From assembly GCA_963978905.1 (NCBI GenBank), contig OZ022261.1, positions 37,342,130 through 37,406,129 on the forward strand: DNA of 64,000 nt, read 5' to 3'. Position 1 is the first letter of the stretch, and each line of letters begins with the position of its first letter. The notes under the pieces are model-generated. The model saw nothing but the letters and a program-made list of their open reading frames with translations, ran no database searches and had not been told where the DNA came from. Position numbers and translations under genes: made by a program. The DNA comes from Trichostrongylus colubriformis. Lineage: Eukaryota; Nematoda; Chromadorea; Rhabditida; Trichostrongylidae. Positions 28,801 through 43,574 of this stretch are shown here, piece by piece.

Positions 28801-31800
28801 GTGAAACAGGAGTTTTTTAGATCAAGCTCGGTCCAGGGTTTGCTACAAGGTCGGGGTTATCACACTTAAAAATCGCATATCTCGATTCTTCCGAAACAAA
28901 TTGCAGAGTAGGGCAGTGCATTAGAAAGAGCAGTGATAGCGCTTTCTAGCATTACCATAGAATTTCCTGCTTACAGTGAAACAGGAGTTTTTTAGATCAA
29001 GTTCTGTCCAGGGTTTGCTACAAGGTCGGGGTTATCACATTTAAAAATCGCATATCTCGATTCTTCCGAAACGAATTGCAGAGTTGGGCAGTGCATTAGA
29101 AAGAGCATTGATAGCGCTTCCTAGCAGTACCATAGAATTTCCTGCTTACAGTGAAACAGGAGTTCTTTAGATCAAGTTCTGTCCAGGGTTTGCTACAAGG
29201 TCGGGGTTATCACACTTAAAAATCGCATATCTCGATTCTTCCGAAACGAATTGCAGAGTAGGGCAGTGCATTAGAAAGAGCACTGATAGCGCCTTCTAGC
29301 AGTACCATATAATTTCCTGCTTACAGTGAAACAGGAGTTTTTTAGATCATGTTCGGTCCAGGGTTTGCTACAAGGTCGGGGTTATCACATTTAAAAATCG
29401 CATATCTCGATTCTTCCGAAACGAATTGCAGAGTTGGGCAGTGCATTAGAAAGAGCATTGATAGCGCTTTCTAGCAGTACCGTAGAATTTCCTGCTTACA
29501 GTGAAACAGGAGTTTTTTAGATCATGTTCGGTCCAGGGTTTGCTACAAGGTCGGGGTTATCACATTTAAAAATCGCATATCTCGATTCTTCCGAAACGAA
29601 TTGCAGAGTTGGGCAGTGCATTAGAAAGAGCACTGATAGCGCTTTCTAGCAGTACCATAGAATTTCCTGCTTACAGTGAAACAGGAGTTTTTTAGATCAA
29701 GTTCTGTCCAGGGTTTGCCACAAGGTCGGGGTTATCACATTTAAAAATCGCATATCTCGATTCTTCCGAAACGAATTGCAGAGTTGGGCAGTGCATTAGA
29801 AAGAGCATTGATAGCGCTTCCTAGCAGTACCATAGAATTTCCTGCTTACAGTGAAACAGGAGTTTTTTAGATCAAGTTTTGTCCAGGGTTTGCTACAAGG
29901 TCGGGGTTATCACATTTAAAAATCGCATATCTCGATTCTTCCGAAACGAATTGCAGAGTTGGGCAGTGCATTAGAAAGAGCACTGATAGCGCCTTCTAGC
30001 AGTACCATATAATTTCCTGCTTACAGTGAAACAGGAATTTTTATTGATTAGTTTTGTCCAGGATTTGCTACAAGGTCGGGGTTATCACATTTAAAAATCG
30101 CATATCTCGATTCTTCCGAAACGAATTGCAGAGTTGGGCAGTGCATTAGAAAGAGCATTGATAGCGCTTTCTAGCAGTACCATATAATTTCCTGCTCACA
30201 GTGAAACAGGAGTTTTTTAGATCAAGTTTTGTCCAGGGTTTGCTACAAGGTCGGGGTTATCACATTTAAAAATCGCATATCTCGATTCTTCCGAAACGAA
30301 TTGCAGAGTTGGGCAGTGCATTAGAAAGAGCACTGATAGCGCCTTCTAGCAGTACCATATAATTTCCTGCTTACAGTGAAACAGGAATTTTTATTGATTA
30401 GTTTTGTCCAGGATTTGCTACAAGGTCGGGGTTATCACATTTAAAAATCGCATATCTCGATTCTTCCGAAACGAATTGCAGAGTTGGGCAGTGCATTAGA
30501 AAGAGCATTGATAGCGCTTTCTAGCAGTACCATATAATTTCCTGCTCACAGTGAAACAGGAGTTTTTTAGATCAAGTTTTGTCCAGGGTTTGCTACAAGG
30601 TCGGGGTTATCACATTTAAAAATCGCATATCTCGATTCTTCCGAAACGAATTGCAGAGTTGGGCAGTGCATTAGAAAGAGCACTGATAGCGCCTTCTAGC
30701 AGTACCATATAATTTCCTGCTTACAGTGAAACAGGAATTTTTATTGATTAGTTTTGTCCAGGATTTGCTACAAGGTCGGGGTTATCACATTTAAAAATCG
30801 CATATCTCGATTCTTCCGAAACGAATTGCAGAGTTGGGCAGTGCATTAGAAAGAGCATTGATAGCGCTTCCTAGCGGTACCATAGAATTTCCTGCTTACA
30901 GTGAAACAGGAGTTTTTTAGATCAAGCTCGGTCCAGGGTTTGCTACAAGGTCGGGGTTATCACATTTAAAAATCGCATATCTCGATTCTTCCGAAACGAA
31001 TTGCAGAGTTGGGCAGTGCATTAGAAAGAGCACTGATAGCGCTTCCTAGCAGTACCATAGAATTTCCTGCTTACAGTGAAACAGGAGTTTTTTAGATCAA
31101 GCTCGGTCCAGGGTTTGCTACAAGGTCGGGGTTATCACACTTAAAAATCGCATATCTCGATTCTTCCGAAACAAATTGCAGAGTAGGGCAGTGCATTAGA
31201 AAGAGCAGTGATAGCGCTTTCTAGCATTACCATAGAATTTCCTGCTTACAGTGAAACAGGAGTTTTTTAGATCATGTTCTGTCCAGGGTTTGCTACAAGG
31301 TCGGGGTTATCACATTTAAAAATCGCATATCTCGATTCTTCCGAAACGAATTGCAGAGTTGGGCAGTGCATTAGAAAGAGCATTGATAGCGCTTCCTAGC
31401 AGTACCATAGAATTTCCTGCTTACAGTGAAACAGGAGTTTTTTAGATCAAGTTCTGTCCAGGGTTTGCTACAAGGTCGGGGTTATCACATTTAAAAATCG
31501 CATATCTCGATTCTTCCGAAACGAATTGCAGAGTTGGGCAGTGCATTAGAAAGAGCACTGATAGCGCTTCCTAGCAGTACCATAGAATTTCCTGCTTACA
31601 GTGAAACAGGAATTTTTATTGATTAGTTTTGTCCAGGATTTGCTACAAGGTCGGGGTTATCACATTTAAAAATCGCATATCTCGATTCTTCCGAAACGAA
31701 TTGCAGAGTTGGGCAGTGCATTAGAAAGAGCATTGATAGCGCTTCCTAGCAGTACCATAGAATTTCCTGCTTACAGTGAAACAGGAGTTTTTTAGATCAA

Positions 31801-34800
31801 GTTCTGTCCAGGGTTTGCTACAAGGTCGGGGTTATCACATTTAAAAATCGCATATCTCGATTCTTCCGAAACGAATTGCAGAGTTGGGCAGTGCATTAGA
31901 AAGAGCATTGATAGCGCTTTCTAGCAGTACCATATAATTTCCTGCTTACAGTGAAACAGGAGTTTTTTAGATCAAGCTCGGTCCAGGGTTTGCTACAAGG
32001 TCGGGGTTATCACATTTAAAAATCGCATATCTCGATTTTTCCGAAACGAATTGCAGAGTTGGGCAGTGCATTAGAAAGAGCACTGATAGCGCTTTCTAGC
32101 AGTACCATAGAATTTCCTGCTTACAGTGAAACAGGAGTTTTTTAGATCAAGTTCTGTCCAGGGTTTGCCACAAGGTCGGGGTTATCACATTTAAAAATCG
32201 CATATCTCGATTCTTCCGAAACGAATTGCAGAGTAGGGCAGTGCATTAGAAAGAGCAGTGATAGCGCTTTCTAGCAATACCATAGAATTTCCTGCTTACA
32301 GTGAAACAGGAGTTTTTTAGATCAAGTTTTGTCCAGGGTTTGCTACAAGGTCGGGGTTATCACATTTAAAAATCGCATATCTCGATTCTTCCGAAACGAA
32401 TTGCAGAGTTGGGCAGTGCATTAGAAAGAGCACTGATAGCGCCTTCTAGCAGTACCATATAATTTCCTGCTTACAGTGAAACAGGAGTTTTTTAGATCAT
32501 GTTCGGTCCAGGGTTTGCTACAAGGTCGGGGTTATCACATTTAAAAATCGCATATCTCGATTCTTCCGAAACGAATTGCAGAGTTGGGCAGTGCATTAGA
32601 AAGAGCATTGATAGCGCTTTCTAGCAGTACCGTAGAATTTCCTGCTTACAGTGAAACAGGAGTTTTTTAGATCAAGTCCTGTCCAGGGTTTGCTACAAGG
32701 TCGGGGTTATCACATTTAAAAATCGCATATCTCGATTCTTCCGAAACGAATTGCAGAGTTGGGCAGTGCATTAGAAAGAGCACTGATAGCGCCTTCTAGC
32801 AGTACCACATAATTTCCTGCTTACAGCGAAACAGGAGTTTTTTAGATCAAGTTCTGTCCAGGGTTTGCTACAAGGTCGGGGTTATCACATTTAAAAATCG
32901 CATATCTCGATTCTTCCGAAACGAATTGCAGAGTTGGGCAGTGCATTAGAAAGAGCACTGATAGCGCTTTCTAGCAGTACCATAGAATTTCCTGCTTACA
33001 GTGAAACAGGAGTTTTTTAGATCAAGTTCTGTCCAGGGTTTGCCACAAGGTCGGGGTTATCACATTTAAAAATCGCATATCTCGATTCTTCCGAAACGAA
33101 TTGCAGAGTTGGGCAGTGCATTAGAAAGAGCATTGATAGCGCTTCCTAGCAGTACCATAGAATTTCCTGCTTACAGTGAAACAGGAGTTTTTTAGATCAA
33201 GTTTTGTCCAGGGTTTGCTACAAGGTCGGGGTTATCACATTTAAAAATCGCATATCTCGATTCTTCCGAAACGAATTGCAGAGTTGGGCAGTGCATTAGA
33301 AAGAGCACTGATAGCGCCTTCTAGCAGTACCATATAATTTCCTGCTTACAGTGAAACAGGAATTTTTATTGATTAGTTTTGTCCAGGATTTGCTACAAGG
33401 TCGGGGTTATCACATTTAAAAATCGCATATCTCGATTCTTCCGAAACGAATTGCAGAGTTGGGCAGTGCATTAGAAAGAGCATTGATAGCGCTTTCTAGC
33501 AGTACCATATAATTTCCTGCTTACAGTGAAACAGGAGTTTTTTAGATCAAGCTCGGTCCAGGGTTTGCTACAAGGTCGGGGTTATCACACTTAAAAATCG
33601 CATATCTCGATTCTTCCGAAACAAATTGCAGAGTAGGGCAGTGCATTAGAAAGAGCAGTGATAGCGCTTTCTAGCATTACCATAGAATTTCCTGCTTACA
33701 GTGAAACAGGAGTTTTTTAGATCAAGTTCTGTCCAGGGTTTGCTACAAGGTCGGGGTTATCACATTTAAAAATCGCATATCTCGATTCTTCCGAAACGAA
33801 TTGCAGAGTTGGGCAGTGCATTAGAAAGAGCATTGATAGCGCTTCCTAGCAGTACCATAGAATTTCCTGCTTACAGTGAAACAGGAGTTCTTTAGATCAA
33901 GTTCTGTCCAGGGTTTGCTACAAGGTCGGGGTTATCACACTTAAAAATCGCATATCTCGATTCTTCCGAAACGAATTGCAGAGTAGGGCAGTGCATTAGA
34001 AAGAGCACTGATAGCGCCTTCTAGCAGTACCATATAATTTCCTGCTTACAGTGAAACAGGAGTTTTTTAGATCATGTTCGGTCCAGGGTTTGCTACAAGG
34101 TCGGGGTTATCACATTTAAAAATCGCATATCTCGATTCTTCCGAAACGAATTGCAGAGTTGGGCAGTGCATTAGAAAGAGCATTGATAGCGCTTTCTAGC
34201 AGTACCGTAGAATTTCCTGCTTACAGTGAAACAGGAGTTTTTTAGATCATGTTCGGTCCAGGGTTTGCTACAAGGTCGGGGTTATCACATTTAAAAATCG
34301 CATATCTCGATTCTTCCGAAACGAATTGCAGAGTTGGGCAGTGCATTAGAAAGAGCACTGATAGCGCTTTCTAGCAGTACCATAGAATTTCCTGCTTACA
34401 GTGAAACAGGAGTTTTTTAGATCAAGTTCTGTCCAGGGTTTGCCACAAGGTCGGGGTTATCACATTTAAAAATCGCATATCTCGATTCTTCCGAAACGAA
34501 TTGCAGAGTTGGGCAGTGCATTAGAAAGAGCATTGATAGCGCTTCCTAGCAGTACCATAGAATTTCCTGCTTACAGTGAAACAGGAGTTTTTTAGATCAA
34601 GTTTTGTCCAGGGTTTGCTACAAGGTCGGGGTTATCACATTTAAAAATCGCATATCTCGATTCTTCCGAAACGAATTGCAGAGTTGGGCAGTGCATTAGA
34701 AAGAGCACTGATAGCGCCTTCTAGCAGTACCATATAATTTCCTGCTTACAGTGAAACAGGAATTTTTATTGATTAGTTTTGTCCAGGATTTGCTACAAGG

Positions 34801-37800
34801 TCGGGGTTATCACATTTAAAAATCGCATATCTCGATTCTTCCGAAACGAATTGCAGAGTTGGGCAGTGCATTAGAAAGAGCATTGATAGCGCTTTCTAGC
34901 AGTACCATATAATTTCCTGCTCACAGTGAAACAGGAGTTTTTTAGATCAAGTTTTGTCCAGGGTTTGCTACAAGGTCGGGGTTATCACATTTAAAAATCG
35001 CATATCTCGATTCTTCCGAAACGAATTGCAGAGTTGGGCAGTGCATTAGAAAGAGCACTGATAGCGCCTTCTAGCAGTACCATATAATTTCCTGCTTACA
35101 GTGAAACAGGAATTTTTATTGATTAGTTTTGTCCAGGATTTGCTACAAGGTCGGGGTTATCACATTTAAAAATCGCATATCTCGATTCTTCCGAAACGAA
35201 TTGCAGAGTTGGGCAGTGCATTAGAAAGAGCATTGATAGCGCTTTCTAGCAGTACCATATAATTTCCTGCTCACAGTGAAACAGGAGTTTTTTAGATCAA
35301 GTTTTGTCCAGGGTTTGCTACAAGGTCGGGGTTATCACATTTAAAAATCGCATATCTCGATTCTTCCGAAACGAATTGCAGAGTTGGGCAGTGCATTAGA
35401 AAGAGCACTGATAGCGCCTTCTAGCAGTACCATATAATTTCCTGCTTACAGTGAAACAGGAGTTTTTTAGATCAAGTTTTGTCCAGGGTTTGCTACAAGG
35501 TCGGGGTTATCACATTTAAAAATCGCATATCTCGATTCTTCCGAAACGAATTGCAGAGTTGGGCAGTGCATTAGAAAGAGCACTGATAGCGCCTTCTAGC
35601 AGTACCATATAATTTCCTGCTTACAGTGAAACAGGAATTTTTATTGATTAGTTTTGTCCAGGATTTGCTACAAGGTCGGGGTTATCACATTTAAAAATCG
35701 CATATCTCGATTCTTCCGAAACGAATTGCAGAGTTGGGCAGTGCATTAGAAAGAGCATTGATAGCGCTTTCTAGCAGTACCATATAATTTCCTGCTCACA
35801 GTGAAACAGGAGTTTTTTAGATCAAGTTTTGTCCAGGGTTTGCTACAAGGTCGGGGTTATCACATTTAAAAATCGCATATCTCGATTCTTCCGAAACGAA
35901 TTGCAGAGTTGGGCAGTGCATTAGAAAGAGCACTGATAGCGCCTTCTAGCAGTACCATATAATTTCCTGCTTACAGTGAAACAGGAATTTTTATTGATTA
36001 GTTTTGTCCAGGATTTGCTACAAGGTCGGGGTTATCACATTTAAAAATCGCATATCTCGATTCTTCCGAAACGAATTGCAGAGTTGGGCAGTGCATTAGA
36101 AAGAGCATTGATAGCGCTTCCTAGCGGTACCATAGAATTTCCTGCTTACAGTGAAACAGGAGTTTTTTAGATCAAGCTCGGTCCAGGGTTTGCTACAAGG
36201 TCGGGGTTATCACATTTAAAAATCGCATATCTCGATTCTTCCGAAACGAATTGCAGAGTTGGGCAGTGCATTAGAAAGAGCACTGATAGCGCTTCCTAGC
36301 AGTACCATAGAATTTCCTGCTTACAGTGAAACAGGAGTTTTTTAGATCAAGCTCGGTCCAGGGTTTGCTACAAGGTCGGGGTTATCACACTTAAAAATCG
36401 CATATCTCGATTCTTCCGAAACAAATTGCAGAGTAGGGCAGTGCATTAGAAAGAGCAGTGATAGCGCTTTCTAGCATTACCATAGAATTTCCTGCTTACA
36501 GTGAAACAGGAGTTTTTTAGATCATGTTCTGTCCAGGGTTTGCTACAAGGTCGGGGTTATCACATTTAAAAATCGCATATCTCGATTCTTCCGAAACGAA
36601 TTGCAGAGTTGGGCAGTGCATTAGAAAGAGCATTGATAGCGCTTCCTAGCAGTACCATAGAATTTCCTGCTTACAGTGAAACAGGAGTTTTTTAGATCAA
36701 GTTCTGTCCAGGGTTTGCTACAAGGTCGGGGTTATCACATTTAAAAATCGCATATCTCGATTCTTCCGAAACGAATTGCAGAGTTGGGCAGTGCATTAGA
36801 AAGAGCACTGATAGCGCTTCCTAGCAGTACCATAGAATTTCCTGCTTACAGTGAAACAGGAATTTTTATTGATTAGTTTTGTCCAGGATTTGCTACAAGG
36901 TCGGGGTTATCACATTTAAAAATCGCATATCTCGATTCTTCCGAAACGAATTGCAGAGTTGGGCAGTGCATTAGAAAGAGCATTGATAGCGCTTCCTAGC
37001 AGTACCATAGAATTTCCTGCTTACAGTGAAACAGGAGTTTTTTAGATCAAGTTCTGTCCAGGGTTTGCTACAAGGTCGGGGTTATCACATTTAAAAATCG
37101 CATATCTCGATTCTTCCGAAACGAATTGCAGAGTTGGGCAGTGCATTAGAAAGAGCATTGATAGCGCTTTCTAGCAGTACCATATAATTTCCTGCTTACA
37201 GTGAAACAGGAGTTTTTTAGATCAAGCTCGGTCCAGGGTTTGCTACAAGGTCGGGGTTATCACATTTAAAAATCGCATATCTCGATTTTTCCGAAACGAA
37301 TTGCAGAGTTGGGCAGTGCATTAGAAAGAGCACTGATAGCGCCTTCTAGCAGTACCATAGAATTTCCTGCTTACAGTGAAACAGGAGTTTTTTAGATCAA
37401 GTTCGGACCAGGGTTTGCCACAAGGTCGGGGTTATCACACTTAAAAATCGCATATCTCGATTCTTCCGAAACGAATTGCAGAGTTGGGCAGTGCATTAGA
37501 AAGAGCACTGATAGCGCCTTCTAGCAGTACCATATAATTTCCTGCTTACAGTGAAACAGGAGTTTTTTAGATCAAGTTCGGACCAGGGTTTGCCACAAGG
37601 TCGGGGTTATCACACTTAAAAATCGCATATCTCGATTCTTCCGAAACGAATTGCAGAGTAGGGCAGTGCATTAGAAAGAGCACTGATAGCGCTTTCTAGC
37701 AGTACCATAGAATTTCCTGCTTACAGTGAAACAGGAATTTTTATTGATTAGTTTTGTCCAGGATTTGCTACAAGGTCGGGGTTATCACATTTAAAAATCG

Positions 37801-38324
37801 CATATCTCGATTCTTCCGAAACGAATTGCAGAGCTGGACAGTGCATTAGAAAGAGCATTGATAGCGCTTTCTAGCAGTACCATAGAATTTCCTGCTTACA
37901 TTGAAACAGGAGTTTTTAGATCATGTTCGGTCCAGGGTTTGCTACAAGGTCGGGGTTATCACATTTAAAAATCGCATATCTCGATTCTTCCGAAACGAAT
38001 TGCAGAGTTGGGCAGTGCATTAGAAAGAGCACTGATAGCGCCTTCTAGCAGTACCATATAATTTCCTGCTTACAGTGAAACAGGAGTTTTTTAGATCAAG
38101 TTCGGACCAGGGTTTGCCACAAGGTCGGGGTTATCACACTTAAAAATCGCATATCTCGATTCTTCCGAAACGAATTGCAGAGTAGGGCAGTGCATTAGAA
38201 AGAGCACTGATAGCGCCTTCTAGCAGTACCATAGAATTTCCTGCTTACAGTGAAACAGGAATTTTTATTGATTAGTTTTGTCCAGGATTTGCTACAAGGT
38301 CGGGGTTATCACATTTAAAAATCG

Positions 38325-41300
38325 CATATCTCCATTCTTCCGAAACGAATTGCAGAGTTGGGCAGTGCATTAGAAAGAGCACTGATAGCGCCTTCTAGCA
38401 GTACCATATAATTTCCTGCTTACAGTGAAACAGGAATTTTTATTGATTAGTTTTGTCCAGGATTTGCTACAAGGTCGGGGTTATCACATTTAAAAATCGC
38501 ATATCTCGATTCTTCCGAAACGAATTGCAGAGTTGGGCAGTGCATTAGAAAGAGCATTGATAGCGCTTCCTAGCAGTACCATATAATTTCCTGCTTACAG
38601 TGAAACAGGAATTTTTATTGATTAGTTTTGTCCAGGATTTGCTACAAGGTCGGGGTTATCACATTTAAAAATCGCATATCTCGATTCTTCCGAAACGAAT
38701 TGCAGAGTTGGGCAGTGCATTAGAAAGAGCATTGATAGCGCTTCCTAGCAGTACCATAGAATTTCCTGCTTACAGTGAAACAGGAGTTTTTTAGATCAAG
38801 TTCTGTCCAGGGTTTGCTACAAGGTCGGGGTTATCACATTTAAAAATCGCATATCTCGATTCTTCCGAAACGAATTGCAGAGTTGGGCAGTGCATTAGAA
38901 AGAGCACTGATAGCGCTTTCTAGCAGTACCATAGAATTTCCTGCTTACAGTGAAACAGGAATTTTTATTGATTAGTTTTGTCCAGGATTTGCTACAAGGT
39001 CGGGGTTATCACATTTAAAAATCGCATATCTCGATTCTTCCGAAACGAATTGCAGAGCTGGACAGTGCATTAGAAAGAGCATTGATAGCGCTTTCTAGCA
39101 GTACCATAGAATTTCCTGCTTACAGTGAAACAGGAGTATTTTAGATCATGTTCGGTCCAGGGTTTGCTACAAGGTCGGGGTTATCACATTTAAAAATCGC
39201 ATATCTCGATTCTTCCGAAACGAATTGCAGAGTAGGGCAGTGCATTAGAAAGAGCAGTGATAGCGCTTTCTAGCAGTACCATAGAATTTCCTGCTTACAG
39301 TGAAACAGGAGTTTTTTAGATCAAGTTCTGTCCAGGGTTTGCTACAAGGTCGGGGTTATCACATTTAAAAATCGCATATCTCGATTCTTCCGAAACGAAT
39401 TGCAGAGTTGGGCAGTGCATTAGAAAGAGCATTGATAGCGCTTTCTAGCAGTACCATAGAATTTCCTGCTTACAGTGAAACAGGAGTTTTTTAGATCAAG
39501 TTCTGTCCAGGGTTTGCTACAAGGTCGGGGTTATCACATTTAAAAATCGCATATCTCGATTCTTCCGAAACGAATTGCAGAGTTGGGCAGTGCATTAGAA
39601 AGAGCACTGATAGCGCCTTCTAGCAGTACCATATAATTTCCTGCTTACAGTGAAACAGGAATTTTTATTGATTAGTTTTGTCCAGGATTTGCTACAAGGT
39701 CGGGGTTATCACATTTAAAAATCGCATATCTCGATTCTTCCGAAACGAATTGCAGAGCTGGACAGTGCATTAGAAAGAGCATTGATAGCGCTTTCTAGCA
39801 GTACCATAGAATTTCCTGCTTACATTGAAACAGGAGTTTTTTAGATCATGTTCGGTCCAGGGTTTGCTACAAGGTCGGGGTTATCACATTTAAAAATCGC
39901 ATATCTCGATTCTTCCGAAACGAATTGCAGAGTTGGGCAGTGCATTAGAAAGAGCACTGATAGCGCCTTCTAGCAGTACCATATAATTTCCTGCTTACAG
40001 TGAAACAGGAGTTTTTTAGATCAAGTTCGGACCAGGGTTTGCCACAAGGTCGGGGTTATCACACTTAAAAATCGCATATCTCGATTCTTCCGAAACGAAT
40101 TGCAGAGTAGGGCAGTGCATTAGAAAGAGCACTGATAGCGCCTTCTAGCAGTACCATAGAATTTCCTGCTTACAGTGAAACAGGAATTTTTATTGATTAG
40201 TTTTGTCCAGGATTTGCTACAAGGTCGGGGTTATCACATTTAAAAATCGCATATCTCCATTCTTCCGAAACGAATTGCAGAGTTGGGCAGTGCATTAGAA
40301 AGAGCACTGATAGCGCCTTCTAGCAGTACCATATAATTTCCTGCTTACAGTGAAACAGGAATTTTTATTGATTAGTTTTGTCCAGGATTTGCTACAAGGT
40401 CGGGGTTATCACATTTAAAAATCGCATATCTCGATTCTTCCGAAACGAATTGCAGAGTTGGGCAGTGCATTAGAAAGAGCATTGATAGCGCTTTCTAGCA
40501 GTACCATAGAATTTCCTGCTTACAGTGAAACAGGAGTTTTTTAGATCAAGTTCGGTCCAGGGTTTGCTACAAGGTCGGGGTTATCACATTTAAAAATCGC
40601 ATATCTCGATTCTTCCGAAACGAATTGCAGAGCTGGACAGTGCATTAGAAAGAGCATTGATAGCGCTTTCTAGCAGTACCATAGAATTTCCTGCTTACAG
40701 TGAAACAGGAGTATTTTAGATCATGTTCGGTCCAGGGTTTGCTACAAGGTCGGGGTTATCACATTTAAAAATCGCATATCTCGATTCTTCCGAAACGAAT
40801 TGCAGAGTAGGGCAGTGCATTAGAAAGAGCAGTGATAGCGCTTTCTAGCAGTACCATAGAATTTCCTGCTTACAGTGAAACAGGAATTTTTATTGATTAG
40901 TTTTGTCCAGGATTTGCTACAAGGTCGGGGTTATCACATTTAAAAATCGCATATCTCCATTCTTCCGAAACGAATTGCAGAGTTGGGCAGTGCATTAGAA
41001 AGAGCACTGATAGCGCCTTCTAGCAGTACCATATAATTTCCTGCTTACAGTGAAACAGGAATTTTTATTGATTAGTTTTGTCCAGGATTTGCTACAAGGT
41101 CGGGGTTATCACATTTAAAAATCGCATATCTCGATTCTTCCGAAACGAATTGCAGAGTTGGGCAGTGCATTAGAAAGAGCATTGATAGCGCTTCCTAGCA
41201 GTACCATATAATTTCCTGCTTACAGTGAAACAGGAGTTTTTTAGATCAAGTTCGGTCCAGGGTTTGCTACAAGGTCGGGGTTATCACATTTAAAAATCGC

Positions 41301-43574
41301 ATATCTCGATTCTTCCGAAACGAATTGCAGAGTTGGGCAGTGCATTAGAAAGAGCATTGATAGCGCTTCCTAGCAGTACCATAGAATTTCCTGCTTACAG
41401 TGAAACAGGAGTTTTTTAGATCAAGTTCTGTCCAGGGTTTGCTACAAGGTCGGGGTTATCACATTTAAAAATCGCATATCTCGATTCTTCCGAAACGAAT
41501 TGCAGAGTTGGGCAGTGCATTAGAAAGAGCACTGATAGCGCTTTCTAGCAGTACCATAGAATTTCCTGCTTACAGTGAAACAGGAATTTTTATTGATTAG
41601 TTTTGTCCAGGATTTGCTACAAGGTCGGGGTTATCACATTTAAAAATCGCATATCTCGATTCTTCCGAAACGAATTGCAGAGCTGGACAGTGCATTAGAA
41701 AGAGCATTGATAGCGCTTTCTAGCAGTACCATAGAATTTCCTGCTTACAGTGAAACAGGAGTATTTTAGATCATGTTCGGTCCAGGGTTTGCTACAAGGT
41801 CGGGGTTATCACATTTAAAAATCGCATATCTCGATTCTTCCGAAACGAATTGCAGAGTAGGGCAGTGCATTAGAAAGAGCAGTGATAGCGCTTTCTAGCA
41901 GTACCATAGAATTTCCTGCTTACAGTGAAACAGGAGTTTTTTAGATCAAGTTCTGTCCAGGGTTTGCTACAAGGTCGGGGTTATCACATTTAAAAATCGC
42001 ATATCTCGATTCTTCCGAAACGAATTGCAGAGTTGGGCAGTGCATTAGAAAGAGCATTGATAGCGCTTTCTAGCAGTACCATAGAATTTCCTGCTTACAG
42101 TGAAACAGGAGTTTTTTAGATCAAGTTCTGTCCAGGGTTTGCTACAAGGTCGGGGTTATCACATTTAAAAATCGCATATCTCGATTCTTCCGAAACGAAT
42201 TGCAGAGTTGGGCAGTGCATTAGAAAGAGCACTGATAGCGCCTTCTAGCAGTACCATATAATTTCCTGCTTACAGTGAAACAGGAATTTTTATTGATTAG
42301 TTTTGTCCAGGATTTGCTACAAGGTCGGGGTTATCACATTTAAAAATCGCATATCTCGATTCTTCCGAAACGAATTGCAGAGCTGGACAGTGCATTAGAA
42401 AGAGCATTGATAGCGCTTTCTAGCAGTACCATAGAATTTCCTGCTTACATTGAAACAGGAGTTTTTTAGATCATGTTCGGTCCAGGGTTTGCTACAAGGT
42501 CGGGGTTATCACATTTAAAAATCGCATATCTCGATTCTTCCGAAACGAATTGCAGAGTTGGGCAGTGCATTAGAAAGAGCACTGATAGCGCCTTCTAGCA
42601 GTACCATATAATTTCCTGCTTACAGTGAAACAGGAGTTTTTTAGATCAAGTTCGGACCAGGGTTTGCCACAAGGTCGGGGTTATCACACTTAAAAATCGC
42701 ATATCTCGATTCTTCCGAAACGAATTGCAGAGTAGGGCAGTGCATTAGAAAGAGCACTGATAGCGCCTTCTAGCAGTACCATAGAATTTCCTGCTTACAG
42801 TGAAACAGGAATTTTTATTGATTAGTTTTGTCCAGGATTTGCTACAAGGTCGGGGTTATCACATTTAAAAATCGCATATCTCCATTCTTCCGAAACGAAT
42901 TGCAGAGTTGGGCAGTGCATTAGAAAGAGCACTGATAGCGCCTTCTAGCAGTACCATATAATTTCCTGCTTACAGTGAAACAGGAATTTTTATTGATTAG
43001 TTTTGTCCAGGATTTGCTACAAGGTCGGGGTTATCACATTTAAAAATCGCATATCTCGATTCTTCCGAAACGAATTGCAGAGTTGGGCAGTGCATTAGAA
43101 AGAGCATTGATAGCGCTTTCTAGCAGTACCATAGAATTTCCTGCTTACAGTGAAACAGGAGTTTTTTAGATCAAGTTCGGTCCAGGGTTTGCTACAAGGT
43201 CGGGGTTATCACATTTAAAAATCGCATATCTCGATTCTTCCGAAACGAATTGCAGAGCTGGACAGTGCATTAGAAAGAGCATTGATAGCGCTTTCTAGCA
43301 GTACCATAGAATTTCCTGCTTACAGTGAAACAGGAGTATTTTAGATCATGTTCGGTCCAGGGTTTGCTACAAGGTCGGGGTTATCACATTTAAAAATCGC
43401 ATATCTCGATTCTTCCGAAACGAATTGCAGAGTAGGGCAGTGCATTAGAAAGAGCAGTGATAGCGCTTTCTAGCAGTACCATAGAATTTCCTGCTTACAG
43501 TGAAACAGGAATTTTTATTGATTAGTTTTGTCCAGGATTTGCTACAAGGTCGGGGTTATCACATTTAAAAATCG
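38325..43574. repeat. 15-monomer (2,625 bp) higher-order repeat, two full copies
   Basis: The copies are 38325-40949 and 40950-43574, with a partial third copy to about 43924. The diagnostic CTCCATTCTT monomers start at 38325, 40250, 40950, 42875 and 43575 (spacing 11, 4, 11, 4 monomers). The GAGTATTTTAG monomers start at 39025, 40600, 41650 and 43225 (spacing 9, 6, 9). Both sets give a 15-monomer period. The only variant difference I see between the copies is the tail of the monomer at 38500 (class II) versus 41125 (class I). Confidence 0.88.
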
